DNA of 64,000 nt, from positions 124,001-188,000 of the forward strand of contig LNBW01000079.1 in the NCBI GenBank assembly GCA_001567255.1. Direction: 5' to 3'. Position numbers and translations under genes: made by a program. Source of the stretch: Bacteroidetes bacterium OLB9 (GTDB taxonomy: Bacteria > Bacteroidota > Bacteroidia > Chitinophagales > Saprospiraceae). Below are positions 38,626 to 48,725 of the stretch, piece by piece. How positions within the stretch are numbered: position 1 is the stretch's first letter; each line of letters starts with the position of its first letter. The notes under the pieces are model-generated. The model had not been told where the DNA came from. It saw only the letters and a list, made by a program, of their open reading frames with translations, and did not search any database.

Positions 38626-40420
38626 ATGAAGAATATAAGAAATTTTTGTGTTATAGCCCATATTGATCACGGCAAGAGTACGCTCTCTGACCGATTGCTT
38701 GAGTTTACTAAAACCATCTCAGAGCGTGACATGCAAAATCAGGCTCTTGATGACATGGATCTGGAAAGAGAAAGAGGCATCACCATCAAGAGTCACGCTA
38801 TCCAGATGTATTACTCACACACAGACGGACAGACTTATACTTTTAATATGATTGATACGCCAGGACACGTCGATTTTTCTTATGAAGTGAGTCGATCTAT
38901 TGCTGCATGTGAAGGTGCATTGCTTCTGGTTGATGCTTCTCAGGGGATTCAGGCACAAACGATATCTAATCTATATTTAGCAATTGAAAATGATCTGGAG
39001 ATTATCCCGGTTTTAAACAAAGTGGACATGGAATCCGCCATGATTGATGAAGTCTCTGATCAGATTATAGATCTGATTGGCTGTAAAAGGGAAGAAATCA
39101 TTCTTGCTAGTGGAAAAACTGGCGTTGGTATAGAAGAACTTATGGCGGCGATTGTAGATAGAATTCCTGCTCCAACAGGAGATACTGAAGCGCCATTGCA
39201 AGCATTGATCTTTGATTCTATGTTTAACTCTTTCAGGGGTGTAATTGCATATTTTCGTGTAATCAATGGTACTTTGCGTAAAGGCGATAAGGTGCGTTTT
39301 TTTAATACAGGCAAGGTATATGAAGCAGATGAAATCGGGATATTGCAAATGCAACAGATGCCAAAAGCAGCGCTTTCTGCTGGAAATGTAGGCTATATCA
39401 TCACAGGTATTAAGGAGTCAAAGGAAATCAAAGTAGGTGACACCATAACCCATCAAGAAAGACCGTGTGATAAGGCTATTGAAGGGTTTGAAGAGGTGAA
39501 ACCAATGGTATTTGCAGGTATTTATCCTATTGAAAATGAAGACTTCGAAGATTTGAGAGATAGCCTTGAAAAACTCCAGCTCAATGATGCTTCTCTAGTA
39601 TTTGAACCTGAGTCATCCATTGCTTTAGGATTTGGTTTCAGGTGTGGTTTTCTGGGGATGTTGCATCTGGAGATCATTCAAGAGCGGCTCTCACGTGAAT
39701 TTGATCAAGAAGTCATAACGACTGTACCTAACGTTTCCTATTTTTCCTATGATAATAAAGGTAATAAATCTATCATAAATACTCCAAATGATCTTCCTGA
39801 TCCTACCCATATCAGTAAAGTGGAAGAGCCTTATATACGAGCAAATATCATTACAAAGCCGGAGTATATCGGTGCGATTATGACCTTATGTATGGATAAG
39901 CGAGGTATTATGACTAGGCAGACTTATTTGACTCAAAATAGGGTAGAGTTGACCTTTGAGATGCCGCTGGCAGAGATTGTTTTTGATTTTTACGATCGAT
40001 TGAAGTCCATTTCCAGGGGATATGCCTCTTTTGATTACCATCCTCACGATTATCGTGCTTCTGATCTTGTCAAATTAGATATTAGGCTGAATAGTGAACC
40101 GGTGGATGCACTGTCTTCATTAGTACACCGCTCTAAAGCAGAATACATAGGTCGAAAGATGTGCTTGAAACTTAAGGAATTATTGCCTCGCCAGCAATTT
40201 GTCATCGCAATACAGGCATCTATAGGAGCAAAAATTATAGCCAGGGAAACGATTTCTGCTTTACGCAAAGATGTTACAGCCAAGTGTTATGGAGGTGACA
40301 TTACTCGAAAGCGTAAGCTCCTTGAAAAGCAGAAGAAAGGTAAGAAGAAAAATGCGACAAATAGGCAATGTGGAGGTGCCACAAAAGGCTTTCTTGCAGG
40401 TACTTAAACTAGAAGATTAA
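38626..40420 (+). CDS. lepA: Elongation factor 4 (LepA), frame break near the C-terminus
   Basis: Translational GTPase that acts on stalled or elongating ribosomes. 597 residues when repaired. G motifs: [23 protein letters not shown]; the effector-region Arg-Glu-Arg-Gly-Ile-Thr is present. Domains II, III and V and the LepA-specific CTD (basic, ending [12 protein letters not shown]) follow. The ATG at 38626 gives the standard N-terminus. As written the frame ends at 40407 in an unrelated tail (NATNRQCGG...). Removing one A from A5 (40348-40352) gives [20 protein letters not shown], the conserved LepA end, with a stop at 40418-40420. This is the clearest evidence in the window for an indel artefact, because LepA is highly conserved. 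Confidence 0.95.
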
Positions 40421-40430
40421 GCTTGTACAA

Positions 40431-41446
40431 TTAGTTTTCTGCTCCATTCGTAAGACTTAAATCATAGGCACGGTCATATCGCGCTGCTATAATGCCAAGT
40501 ACAAAAATTTGAAATGTATGGAATAGCATTAACGGTAGAATAATGATGCCGGTAGATATGGAAGCAGGAAAGATGATGGTAGCAAATACAGTTCCGTGAA
40601 CAAGTGATTTTTTAGTACCGCAAAACTGAGCTGTGATAATGTCAGGTTGCTTCATTTTTAACTTTCTGGCTATATAACCGGTCAGATGATACATGGCAAA
40701 GAATAAAATCACCAAAAGAAAAGAGATTTTGAGCAGATATTTTACCGGAATACCATTAAAGACGCCTGATATAAAGGATTCTGCAAAGCTATTGTAAATA
40801 ATCAAAACAATGACTGCCTTATCAAAATTAGACAGGATGGCTTGATTTTCTTTGACATATTTACCAAACCACCTTTCAAGCAGTAAGCCTAGTATGATTG
40901 GTAAAAGAATATTTGTAACTAACTGTATGTAAATATGCTGTAAGTCGTAATCACCAGTATGCGCTCCTTGTATAAAAAGTCCCATCCATAGTGGCGTAAT
41001 GATCACTCCTAGTAATCCTGAAATACTTGCATTGAATATAGCGCCAGGCACATTGCCATGAGCGATAGATACCATCACAACAGCCGAGGACACCGTTGAC
41101 GGTAAGCTTGCCAAAAACAAAAAAGTCAACCATATTTCTTTTGACTCCGGTGTGGATACAAGGGGATAAAATAAAATGATAACTAGTGGAAATAATAGGA
41201 AAGTGACCGTCTGTATGAGCAAGTGCAATTTGTAATTAGACAAATCATCTTTGATTTTTGATGGGTCTAGTTTCAGACCATACAAAAAAATATAATTATG
41301 ATGCCAATGTCAGTAATTTTACCTAGTGGAACTGGACTTTTTGCTGATCCTAAATAAGGATAATAATAAGCAGCAATGATGGCTAAAAATGTTCCTATGA
41401 CGAAGCCATCAGGTATAAATTTCTTAAACTTATTGTTCTTGCTCAC
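40431..41446 (-). CDS. Putative Na+-dependent transporter, bile acid:sodium symporter-like (SBF-like/YfeH), frame break
   Basis: Membrane transporter, 338 residues when repaired, about ten helices. A GTG at 41446 overlaps the ribBA stop by 4 bp (GTGA) with an AGGAGG nearby, pointing to translational coupling. The first part reads FIPDGFVIGTFLAIIAAYYYPYLG ... LGKITDIGIIIIFF. T7 (A7 at 41284-41290) then breaks the frame; eight T give FFLYGLKLDPSKIKDDLSNYKL. The core motif LASLPSTVSSAVVMVSIAHG and NVPGAIFNASISGLLGV are typical of the SBF-like CPA-superfamily group. Substrate unknown. The tail is convergent with lepA, 10 bp apart once lepA is repaired. Confidence 0.85.
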
Positions 41447-42594
41447 AGATCAACCTCCTGATCAATAGCTACATTCTCTACTATCTCCAGTCCATAACCT
41501 ATGAGACCTATCCGCTTTTTACTGCTATTAGATATAAGTCGGATTTTCGATATACCCAGCTCTCTTAGAATTTGAGCTCCTGTGCCAAAATCTCTTTGTT
41601 CTTCAGAAGCACTAGGTTTTGATAGCTGTTGGCTATCGAGAGATTGCAATCTGTCTATCAGTGATTGTGGGTCATCAGAGTGCTTCATAATCAGCAAAAC
41701 GCCGTGGCCTTCTCGTGATATCATCTTGAGAGCCGCAGTCAATTGGTCACCATAACCTTCAAATAATAAACCAAAGATGCCATCAGTTTCTGTATTAGAA
41801 TGAACTCTGACAAGTGTTGGCTTTTCATTGGAAAAACTTCCCTTAGAAAATGCAAGATGGATATCACCTGTGGTCAATTGCTTATATGCACTTACGATAA
41901 AGTTGCCGTAAGGTGTCATGATTTCCTTCTCTAGTTCTTTGACCACAAGCCTTTCATTTTGCATTCTATACGCAACCAGATCTTTGATAGTGATTATCTT
42001 TAGATTCATTTCTTCGGCTAGAACAGCGAGTTGTGGTAATCGAGCCATTGTACCATCATTATTGAGAATTTCAACCAGCACACCGGCAGGATAACAACCT
42101 GCTAGCTTGGCTAGGTCAACAGCAGCTTCTGTATGGCCTGTTCGTCGCAAAACACCTCCATCCTTTGCAATTAATGGAAATATATGCCCGGGGCGTGCAA
42201 AATCCTCAGCTCTTGTTTTAGGGTCAACTATTGCCCGTATGCCGGTTGCCCTATCGTACGCAGATATACCTGTGGTGCAACCTTGCCCGATGAGGTCAAT
42301 AGATACGGTGAACGCAGTATGGTGCAAAGCTGTATTGGATTTGACCATCAGATCAAGGTTGAGTTCTTGTGCTCTTTGAGTAAGAATAGGCGTACATATT
42401 AGTCCTCTACCATACTTGGACATAAAATTAATCATCTCTGGGGTGACTTTCTCTGCAGCACAAATAAAGTCGCCTTCATTTTCACGGTCTTCATCATCAA
42501 CAACAATGACTAATTTGCCGTTTTTTATGTCTTCAATGGCTTCTTCTATCGTATTGAGTTTAATATCTGTAAAAGTATGGGTGTCAGGAAGCAT
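41443..42594 (-). CDS. RibBA-type protein: active-looking DHBP synthase domain fused to a GTP cyclohydrolase II domain lacking its zinc cysteines
   Basis: 383 residues from the ATG at 42594, giving [14 protein letters not shown]. The N-terminal 3,4-dihydroxy-2-butanone 4-phosphate synthase (riboflavin pathway) is intact: [12 protein letters not shown] (~25-37), [10 protein letters not shown] and [14 protein letters not shown]. The C-terminal GTP cyclohydrolase II fold is recognisable ([48 protein letters not shown]). However, the Cys residues expected in HSECxTGDxFGSxRCDCG are absent: the sequence reads [23 protein letters not shown] activity is therefore doubtful. This resembles the degenerate RibBX class; a separate RibA would be needed elsewhere. 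It overlaps the glycosyltransferase upstream by 11 bp and the SBF gene downstream by 4 bp. Confidence 0.9.
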   Translation of the reverse strand: MLPDTHTFTDIKLNTIEEAIEDIKNGKLVIVVDDEDRENEGDFICAAEKVTPEMINFMSKYGRGLICTPILTQRAQELNLDLMVKSNTALHHTAFTVSIDLIGQGCTTGISAYDRATGIRAIVDPKTRAEDFARPGHIFPLIAKDGGVLRRTGHTEAAVDLAKLAGCYPAGVLVEILNNDGTMARLPQLAVLAEEMNLKIITIKDLVAYRMQNERLVVKELEKEIMTPYGNFIVSAYKQLTTGDIHLAFSKGSFSNEKPTLVRVHSNTETDGIFGLLFEGYGDQLTAALKMISREGHGVLLIMKHSDDPQSLIDRLQSLDSQQLSKPSASEEQRDFGTGAQILRELGISKIRLISNSSKKRIGLIGYGLEIVENVAIDQEVDL

Positions 42595-43759
42595 TACTTT
42601 TATAATTATTTTTGAAAAGTTGTGCCAAGAGAAGACCAGTCTTATTCCAGTCATAATTTTCTCTGACAAATCTCCTCGATTTAACACTTAATTTGTCATA
42701 AAGTTGTGCGTCAGAAAGCAATTTGAGTATAGCATTTGCAAATTCCTTGTCTGTTTCTGCTAGTAAGATTTCCTCGTTTTCGGTAGCTAAGATTGCATTA
42801 TTAACCACGTGAGTGGTAATGCAAGGAATACCCATAGCCATCGCTTCTAGGATTTTATTTTGCTGTCCGGTACCTGTCCACATAGGTGCTACAAAGATTT
42901 TGCCTGAAGCGTAAGCAACTCTGATATCATCCATCCATCCAGATACATGAACATGTGGTCCCGCTAGATTGTGGATGCGCGGTGAAGGCTGAGCACCTGC
43001 TAATAACACCTTGATGTCGCTATTTAATTGAGGCAAGATCTGATGTATGATATATTCTGCTGCCTCAATATTAGGCAAATAAGACATGTTTCCGACAAAA
43101 ACGATGTCGTACATTTTATCTATTACATTATTATAATCAAAGAAAGATGGGCTGATGCCATTAGGAATAACTTGTATGTTACTGGCATTCTTAAACTTAA
43201 ATTGATCTTTGTCTTGCTCCGATATAATGGTCAGGTGATCAAATTCATCCGAAATCGTTGCTTCATAATCCATCATCCTCAAAGCTTCTTTCTTGTAAAG
43301 CCATGCTTGCCATTTAGCAGCTACCTTTGATCTACGCTGCATGCTGACACTAAAACAATCCATGTAGTCCAACGTGCGAGGATAGGGTAGCTTTCTTGCA
43401 TATTCCGACATTCTGGTCAGCTGGCAAAAGATATGATCCGGTTGTATGGCTGTTGCGATCTGCACGATTTTTTTTGCCGCCTGATGATTGTAAAAATAAG
43501 CAATTTGAAAAGGCAGATTAGAAAATACTGCACGCGCAAGCGATACATATCTTTCCATGGGTTTGATGTGGATACAGTACACTTCAGTGCATATCTCTTT
43601 TAGCTTTTCGAGGTCTTTTTTGTCAGGATCTTGGTCAATGATGCTTACAAGGTAGATTTCATGTTCTTTGGACAGCGCTTTCATTTGATAATAGGCACGC
43701 AATTTGTCGCCTTTTTCCAAAGGATGAGGAAATCTGGATGTAAGGTAAAGAATCTTCAA
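42584..43759 (-). CDS. Glycosyltransferase family 1/4 (GT-B), EpsH-like sugar transferase
   Basis: 391-residue GT-B glycosyltransferase resembling exopolysaccharide (Stp/EPS) enzymes. The N-terminus [22 protein letters not shown] is the typical acceptor-domain start. The C-terminal donor domain has [56 protein letters not shown], and the nucleotide-sugar loop [19 protein letters not shown]. The start is a TTG at 43759, with no better codon nearby. The stop overlaps the ribBA start by 11 bp, so the two are likely co-transcribed although functionally unrelated. It probably builds surface polysaccharide. Confidence 0.88.
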   Translation of the reverse strand: MKILYLTSRFPHPLEKGDKLRAYYQMKALSKEHEIYLVSIIDQDPDKKDLEKLKEICTEVYCIHIKPMERYVSLARAVFSNLPFQIAYFYNHQAAKKIVQIATAIQPDHIFCQLTRMSEYARKLPYPRTLDYMDCFSVSMQRRSKVAAKWQAWLYKKEALRMMDYEATISDEFDHLTIISEQDKDQFKFKNASNIQVIPNGISPSFFDYNNVIDKMYDIVFVGNMSYLPNIEAAEYIIHQILPQLNSDIKVLLAGAQPSPRIHNLAGPHVHVSGWMDDIRVAYASGKIFVAPMWTGTGQQNKILEAMAMGIPCITTHVVNNAILATENEEILLAETDKEFANAILKLLSDAQLYDKLSVKSRRFVRENYDWNKTGLLLAQLFKNNYKSNAS

Positions 43760-43776
43760 GTTGACGAATAGAGGTT

Positions 43777-44592
43777 TTAATTTTGATATTGAATCGATAA
43801 GCCTGGCGTGTTACCTAAAACCTGATTGATACCGGAAGCAGCCGTAATTCTAAATCTATCTTGGAGATTTATCAGTGCTCCGAAATAATAGGATGAAGTC
43901 ACTGGATTGGCACCTGCCATCACACGAAGCATTTTGATAGGTGAGTATCCTATTCCAATTTTAAATTCTAAAGGCTTGTCAATTCCCTTTTCTAGATCTG
44001 CCAGCAAAAATACTTTTTCAGAAGGAGCGTATCGTAGGCCAGTTCTGAATCGTGTACTGATGACTTCGCCTTCTACCAGTTTGGCCTTGCCTGGACTAAA
44101 GATATGGACGCCCATAGAGAGTACTCTGCTAATTTTTAGCTGCATGCCTGCTTCAAAAGAAAATAGATTTTTACTTCCTATTTCTTCGATATTATATCGT
44201 AACATATCAAACTGTCCGCCAATAGAAATGCGTGATGATAGCCTTCTAGCGTAAGCCAAGCCAAACTTTTGTTCGTTATATTCACTGAATCCAAAACTTG
44301 ATGCCACAAGGCCTATTGTACCTATTTTAAACGATTTAATGGCAGATACAGAAAGTTGGGTTAATTCTTCTAGATTGTACCTTCTTTCAATACTGAGATC
44401 AATCCCATAATTTTCCACATCGACCATACCTGCTTGATTGAGGTAAATACTTTCCATACCTTGCATAGCAACTCCAGCCCTAGCTAGACCAAGATAATTA
44501 GCTCCTCCAGCACTAGTAAATGAAGTCTGGGCCATGACACTTGTCCAAGCAAAAACCAGACATATCTGTAGTAAAATTAATCTTTGTATCAA
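43777..44592 (-). CDS. Outer-membrane beta-barrel protein, PorV/PorQ-like
   Basis: 271 residues with signal peptide LILLQICLVFAWTSVMAQ. The sequence FTSAGGANYLGLARAGVAMQGMESIYLNQAGM resembles the N-terminal hatch of PorV/PorQ/FadL-like barrels (a Gly-Ala-Arg-Ala-Gly segment followed by a Asn-Pro/Ala-Gly pattern). It is followed by alternating-hydrophobicity strands to the end. It is shorter than PorV (~380), so I do not assign it to T9SS. A TTG at 44592 is used because no ATG or GTG gives the signal peptide. 17 bp separate it from the glycosyltransferase downstream. Confidence 0.7.
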   Translation of the reverse strand: MIQRLILLQICLVFAWTSVMAQTSFTSAGGANYLGLARAGVAMQGMESIYLNQAGMVDVENYGIDLSIERRYNLEELTQLSVSAIKSFKIGTIGLVASSFGFSEYNEQKFGLAYARRLSSRISIGGQFDMLRYNIEEIGSKNLFSFEAGMQLKISRVLSMGVHIFSPGKAKLVEGEVISTRFRTGLRYAPSEKVFLLADLEKGIDKPLEFKIGIGYSPIKMLRVMAGANPVTSSYYFGALINLQDRFRITAASGINQVLGNTPGLSIQYQN

Positions 44593-44692
44593 CTTTCTTA
44601 GATTTTGGGTTTAAAAGTAGTTAATTTACCAATAATTTCTAAAAAAAATGTGGTTTTATTATCAAATCGCCTTGATGGGATAGATTAAATCT

Positions 44693-45215
44693 TTATATTA
44701 AATGCAGGTGGTCGCCTCTTCCTCTTAGACCTAGCTCGATGACACGCATATTTTCAATTTTGTTTCCATTGATTTCAAAACGTACTATCGTTCTAATCCG
44801 ATGAAAACCATGATGCCCGTACGCACCCGGATTGATGTGTAATAAATGGTGTACTTTGTCGGGCATGATTTTACAAATGTGCGAATGGCCTGAAATGAAA
44901 ATATCAGGTTGAACTTCTCTGATTTTTTGTAATGCTCTTGCGGTGTATTTGCCGGGATATCCGCCGATATGCGTCATAAAAATAGTAAGTTGCTCACATA
45001 AAAAAACATTGTCCAGAGGAAATTCGCTCCGGACAATGCTGTCATCTATATTTCCAAAGACAGCTCTGAATGAAGCTATCTTTTTTAAATGGTTCCACAG
45101 ACACTAAGTCTCCGATATCACCTGCATGCCATATTTCATCTGCACCGGCCACTGCTTCGATTATCTCATCACCAAAATAGGAGTGATTATCAGAAATTAC
45201 CGCTATTTTTGCCAA
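44693..45215 (-). CDS. YfcE/MJ0936-family metallophosphoesterase, frame break
   Basis: Small metal-dependent phosphodiesterase, 173 residues when repaired. Metal-ligand motifs in order: IAVISDNHSYF (D-x-H), WHAGDIGD, GNIDDS, THIGG, FISGHSHICKI and NPGAYGHHG. The start is a TTG at 45215 (AKIAVISD), 12 bp after the lpd stop. A6 (T6 at 45081-45086) breaks the frame; five A give PFKKIASFRAVFGNIDD, joining the two halves. Family members act on phosphodiesters or nucleotides; the in vivo substrate is generally unknown. The coding region also contains a terminator-like hairpin, listed separately. Confidence 0.82.
45009..45046 (-). terminator. Terminator-like hairpin inside the YfcE-like coding sequence
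   Basis: Read on the minus strand: CATTGTCC, 16 nt, GGACAATG, then seven T. It has the shape of an intrinsic terminator but lies within the coding frame (SIVRSEFPLDNVF). The long loop makes strong termination uncertain. Confidence 0.4.
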
Positions 45216-45227
45216 AAACTACTTCGT

Positions 45228-46625
45228 TTATAGGTGGATAACTTCTCCGTAAGCTGCTGCTGTTGCTTCCATCACAGCCTCACTCATTGTTGGGTGTGGG
45301 TGGATGGCTTTGAGAATTTCATGTCCTGTACTCTCTAGTTTTTTGGCTAAAACTAACTCAGCAATCATCTCAGTAACATTAGCGCCAATCATGTGGGCAC
45401 CGAGCAATTCTCCATATTTAGCATCAAAAATGACCTTGACAAAGCCATCTTTCGAACCTGCTGCACTCGCTTTTCCGGATGCTGAGAATGGAAACTTGCC
45501 TATTTTTAATTCATAACCTTGGTCTTTAGCTTGCTGCTCGGTCAATCCTACAGAAGAGACCTCAGGCCAGCAGTATGTACATCCCGGAATATTAGAATAA
45601 TCAATCGGCTCAGGATTGAGGCCGGCTATCTTTTCAACACAAGTGATGCCTTCTGCACTGGCTACATGGGCAAGGGCCTGAGTAGGTATGACGTCACCTA
45701 TAGCATAAATACCTGGTACATTAGTTCTGTAGAATTCATCAACTTTGATGGTGCCTCTATCTGTTTCGATACCTAAGACTTCGAGACCGATATTTTCGAT
45801 ATTGGCGGTAACACCTGCGGCAGAAAGAACGACATCACATTCTATAACTTGCACAGATTCGTCCTTCCTACTTTTAACAGTGACTTTGCATTGCTTACCT
45901 GAAGTTTCTACCGTTTCAACAGCTGAATTAGCTAATACATTAATGCCTGATTTTTTGTATATTTTGGCTAGTTCCTTGGAGACATCAGCGTCTTCTCTTG
46001 GCAGCAATCCTTGCTCCATGAACTCTACGATTGTAACCTCAGTACCTAGAGTATGATAGAAATATGCAAATTCTACTCCAATTGCACCTGCGCCAACAAC
46101 TACCATTTTTTTAGGTTGTTCCGGCAAAGTCAGCGCTTCACGATAACCTATGATTTTTTTACCATCAATTTTAAGATTGGGTAATTCTTTAGCACGGCCT
46201 CCAGTGGCAATAATAATATGTTCTGCTGTGTATTCGGCTTTTGAACCGTCATTTGCCGTTACGACTACTTTTTTGCCTCTTGCTAGTTGACCATAACCTT
46301 CTATTACAGTGATTTTATTTTTCTTCATCAAAAAGTTTACACCTTTTGACATTCCATCTGCAACTCCACGGCTTCTAGCTATGATCTTTTTAAAATCAGC
46401 TTTAGGGCTTCCTGCCTTGATGCCATAATCCTCAGCATGCTGCAGGTAGTCAAATACTTGTGCACTTTTTACCAGTGCTTTTGTAGGAATACAACCCCAG
46501 TTCAAGCAAACACCACCAAGATTTTCTTTTTCTACTACAGCGACCTTCATACCCAATTGAGATGCCCTAATGGCTGTTACATATCCTCCTGGGCCACTTC
46601 CTAGTACTATAACGTCAAAATTCAT
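45228..46625 (-). CDS. lpdA: Dihydrolipoyl dehydrogenase (E3)
   Basis: FAD-dependent oxidation of dihydrolipoamide in the pyruvate/2-oxoglutarate dehydrogenase complexes and glycine cleavage. 465 residues. The FAD-binding VIVLGSGPGGYVTAIRA starts at residue 4. The redox-active disulphide is in GGVCLNWGCIPTKAL (~36-50), the NAD-binding VVVGAGAIGVEFAYFY follows (~175-190), and the FAD site YAIGDV is present. The C-terminal active-site HPHPTMSEAV has the His-Glu pair. All key residues are present. No other complex subunits are adjacent. Divergent from mscS. Confidence 0.96.
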   Translation of the reverse strand: MNFDVIVLGSGPGGYVTAIRASQLGMKVAVVEKENLGGVCLNWGCIPTKALVKSAQVFDYLQHAEDYGIKAGSPKADFKKIIARSRGVADGMSKGVNFLMKKNKITVIEGYGQLARGKKVVVTANDGSKAEYTAEHIIIATGGRAKELPNLKIDGKKIIGYREALTLPEQPKKMVVVGAGAIGVEFAYFYHTLGTEVTIVEFMEQGLLPREDADVSKELAKIYKKSGINVLANSAVETVETSGKQCKVTVKSRKDESVQVIECDVVLSAAGVTANIENIGLEVLGIETDRGTIKVDEFYRTNVPGIYAIGDVIPTQALAHVASAEGITCVEKIAGLNPEPIDYSNIPGCTYCWPEVSSVGLTEQQAKDQGYELKIGKFPFSASGKASAAGSKDGFVKVIFDAKYGELLGAHMIGANVTEMIAELVLAKKLESTGHEILKAIHPHPTMSEAVMEATAAAYGEVIHL

Positions 46626-46752
46626 ATTCGTTGATTTTTATTGCGTGCAAAGATAAGGGATTAATCAAGTTATAAAAAATTATTCATTTCAAAATATGGT
46701 TCGTTTTATTGAATTAAAATATATTTGAACCTTTGATTAATAAGGAATCTGA

Positions 46753-47571
46753 ATGGATCAAATGACTTCCTATGTAGATAAGGCCACCAATTGGCTGATT
46801 GAGTCAATACCAGGTTTTGTACTTGCCCTTTTTGTACTCATCGCTGGCTGGTGGATTATTAAAAAGTTGATCATGGTAATGGACATGACAATGTCAAAGT
46901 CTGGGCTAACGCCAGAGATTACCTCATTTTTGAATACATTAATAAGTATTGGTCTCAAAGTACTCTTAGTAATAAGTGTAGCAGGAATGGTTGGTGTGAA
47001 TACAGCTGCTTTTGTTGGAGTACTGGCTGCCGGAGGTCTGGCTATTGGTTTGGCGCTGCAAGGAAGCCTTGGGAATTTTGCTGCAGGTATCATTATTGTT
47101 ATGTTTAAACCTTACAAAATCGGGGACTGGGTAGAGATCAAGGAGAAATTTGGAAAAGTTATTGATATTCAGATTTTTAATACCGTTCTCAATTCTCCGG
47201 GAAATAAAACGCTTATCATTCCTAATGGAGAGGTGATCAGTGGCGTGATTACGAATTTTAGTAGATTGGGGAATATCCGCATTGAGATGAGAGTTTTATT
47301 GTCATATCAGGAAGATTATCAATTTTTTAGCAATGTTCTGTTAAAGGAATTATCTAAAATGGATAAAGTATTAAAGGAACCGGTACCCGAGGTTGGCATA
47401 GAAGAATTTGGAGAAACCAACCTGGTTGTGGCGGTTAGACCTTATGTTCATCCGGATCACTACTGGGAGGTATATTATGATACCATGGCTCGTGTTAAGA
47501 GACTTTATCATGAACATGGCCTAAAGATAGGTTTTCAAGAAGGTCTGGAGCTACATGAAGTGGGGAATTAA
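46753..47571 (+). CDS. Small-conductance mechanosensitive channel (MscS family)
   Basis: Inner-membrane channel releasing solutes on osmotic downshift. 272 residues, close to E. coli MscS. Three helices: TM1 (IPGFVLALFVLIAGWWII), TM2 (TLISIGLKVLLVISVAGMVG) and the pore-lining TM3 with the Gly/Ala-rich GVLAAGGLAIGLALQGSLGNFAAG. The MscS beta domain follows, including GDWVEIKEKFGKVIDIQIFNTVL and IPNGEVISGVITNFS. A C-terminal alpha/beta domain completes it. Start ATG at 46753. Confidence 0.94.
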   Translation: MDQMTSYVDKATNWLIESIPGFVLALFVLIAGWWIIKKLIMVMDMTMSKSGLTPEITSFLNTLISIGLKVLLVISVAGMVGVNTAAFVGVLAAGGLAIGLALQGSLGNFAAGIIIVMFKPYKIGDWVEIKEKFGKVIDIQIFNTVLNSPGNKTLIIPNGEVISGVITNFSRLGNIRIEMRVLLSYQEDYQFFSNVLLKELSKMDKVLKEPVPEVGIEEFGETNLVVAVRPYVHPDHYWEVYYDTMARVKRLYHEHGLKIGFQEGLELHEVGN

Positions 47572-47750
47572 TTGAGTTATTATATAATGAGGCCGCATAT
47601 ATTTATGTCATCATTCGTGTAGTAAAAAGGTAAATATTCATTTCTATTCATAGACTTGAAGGAGTTATCCTAAAATAAATCCTATAAAGAGTTGTTTGTT
47701 TTAGTTTATTGCATTATTTTTGTTGTTTAAATTCCGAATATTTTATCGAT

Positions 47751-48179
47751 ATGAGACAAATACTTTCCATCTTTTTCGTTTTTTGTGGCTTTGTTGCATT
47801 TTGTCAGGCTCCAAGTGAGGAGATTGTGCGTAATTCGCTGCCTGAACCATTCACAATCAAGATAGATGCCGCGAGAGCAAAGCAAATAGCTGACTTTCAA
47901 GGAAGCAATCTAGTTCTGATTGATGTGAGAACAACTGAAGAAGTACAGAAGTTGGGTAGGATTCGCAATGCTGTTAATGTGGATATGTCTCAACCAGGAT
48001 TTGAAGAATCACTTCTTTCTTTAGATAATACAAAGCAGTACATGGTTTATGACTATGTAGGTGGTAAAAGTGGCAAGATGGTAGCTTTACTTAAAAAGAT
48101 GGGTTTCAGACAAGTATATGAAGTCACTGACGGTTTTAAAGCATGGTCTCTTCTTGAAAAGGCTACGGCTGTAAGGTAG
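47751..48179 (+). CDS. Exported rhodanese-like protein without the catalytic cysteine
   Basis: 142 residues from the ATG at 47751, with a signal peptide (QILSIFFVFCGFVAFCQ). A single rhodanese domain follows: VLIDVRTTEEVQKLGRIRNAVNVDM at the start, then the active-site loop region QYMVYDYVGGKSGKM. There the usual Tyr-Cys-Arg-Ser-Gly is replaced, with Asp at the Cys position, and FRQVYEVTDGFKAW ends it. Sulphur transfer is therefore not expected. Such domains can act as phosphatase-like or binding modules. Periplasmic location is inferred. Monocistronic. Confidence 0.83.
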   Translation: MRQILSIFFVFCGFVAFCQAPSEEIVRNSLPEPFTIKIDAARAKQIADFQGSNLVLIDVRTTEEVQKLGRIRNAVNVDMSQPGFEESLLSLDNTKQYMVYDYVGGKSGKMVALLKKMGFRQVYEVTDGFKAWSLLEKATAVR

Positions 48180-48554
48180 AAATTCGTTTTTTTTAACTCG
48201 TAGATTGAGATTGGGTTAGCTATTTGCTTATAGCTATGAATATACTATAGGTTAGCCTCACATAAAAAGGGGATAGATTGTCATCTTGAATGGTGGCGAT
48301 ACAATGGAACTGGAATTGAAAAGAAATAATGAACTATAATTGCTTTTTATGAAATCTTGCCTATTACTTTCAGAGTATCTTTTCTATTGCAATTTGAGGA
48401 TGGCCTCAATGAACATCTAGATTACGAGAACTTTATAACGATGGACAACTAGGCTCGCTATGTTAATACTTTCAAATGAAGCGCATCTGATGTCTCTAAC
48501 CGAGGCAAATAGGATGTTGTCTGATGAATGTATTCAATTCAATTGCTTAAACCC

Positions 48555-48725
48555 AAATTACGCTTTAGAAATCGACTACATGAAATTGTTACTTCATATC
48601 TATTTCGGTACTTATTTTTCTGACCTCGACATAGTAAAACTATGCGTGCAAAATAAAAAACTTCGAGCCTCATAGGTAATTTGTATCATATCCTTTCGCC
48701 ATTAAGTCCAATGAGTAATATGGGT
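48555..48725. repeat. Dispersed non-coding repeat, copy B
   Basis: Diverged relative of 35647-35806 in the same orientation. Keeps the small inverted repeat ATGAA (48580-48584) / TTCAT (48593-48597) and a shared GCCTCATAG-centred block. In the frame of the conserved part both copies could encode a similar short peptide ending (RNxLHExVxSYLF), so it may be a gene remnant. Confidence 0.55.

Noticed and set aside
43777..44592. Considered as the T9SS component PorV
   Set aside because: Too short (271 versus about 380 residues) and only the N-terminal pattern is similar.
48460..48675. 71-codon frame in the gene-poor stretch
   Set aside because: No domain or signal; it runs into the dispersed repeat, whose other copy has a stop in that frame.
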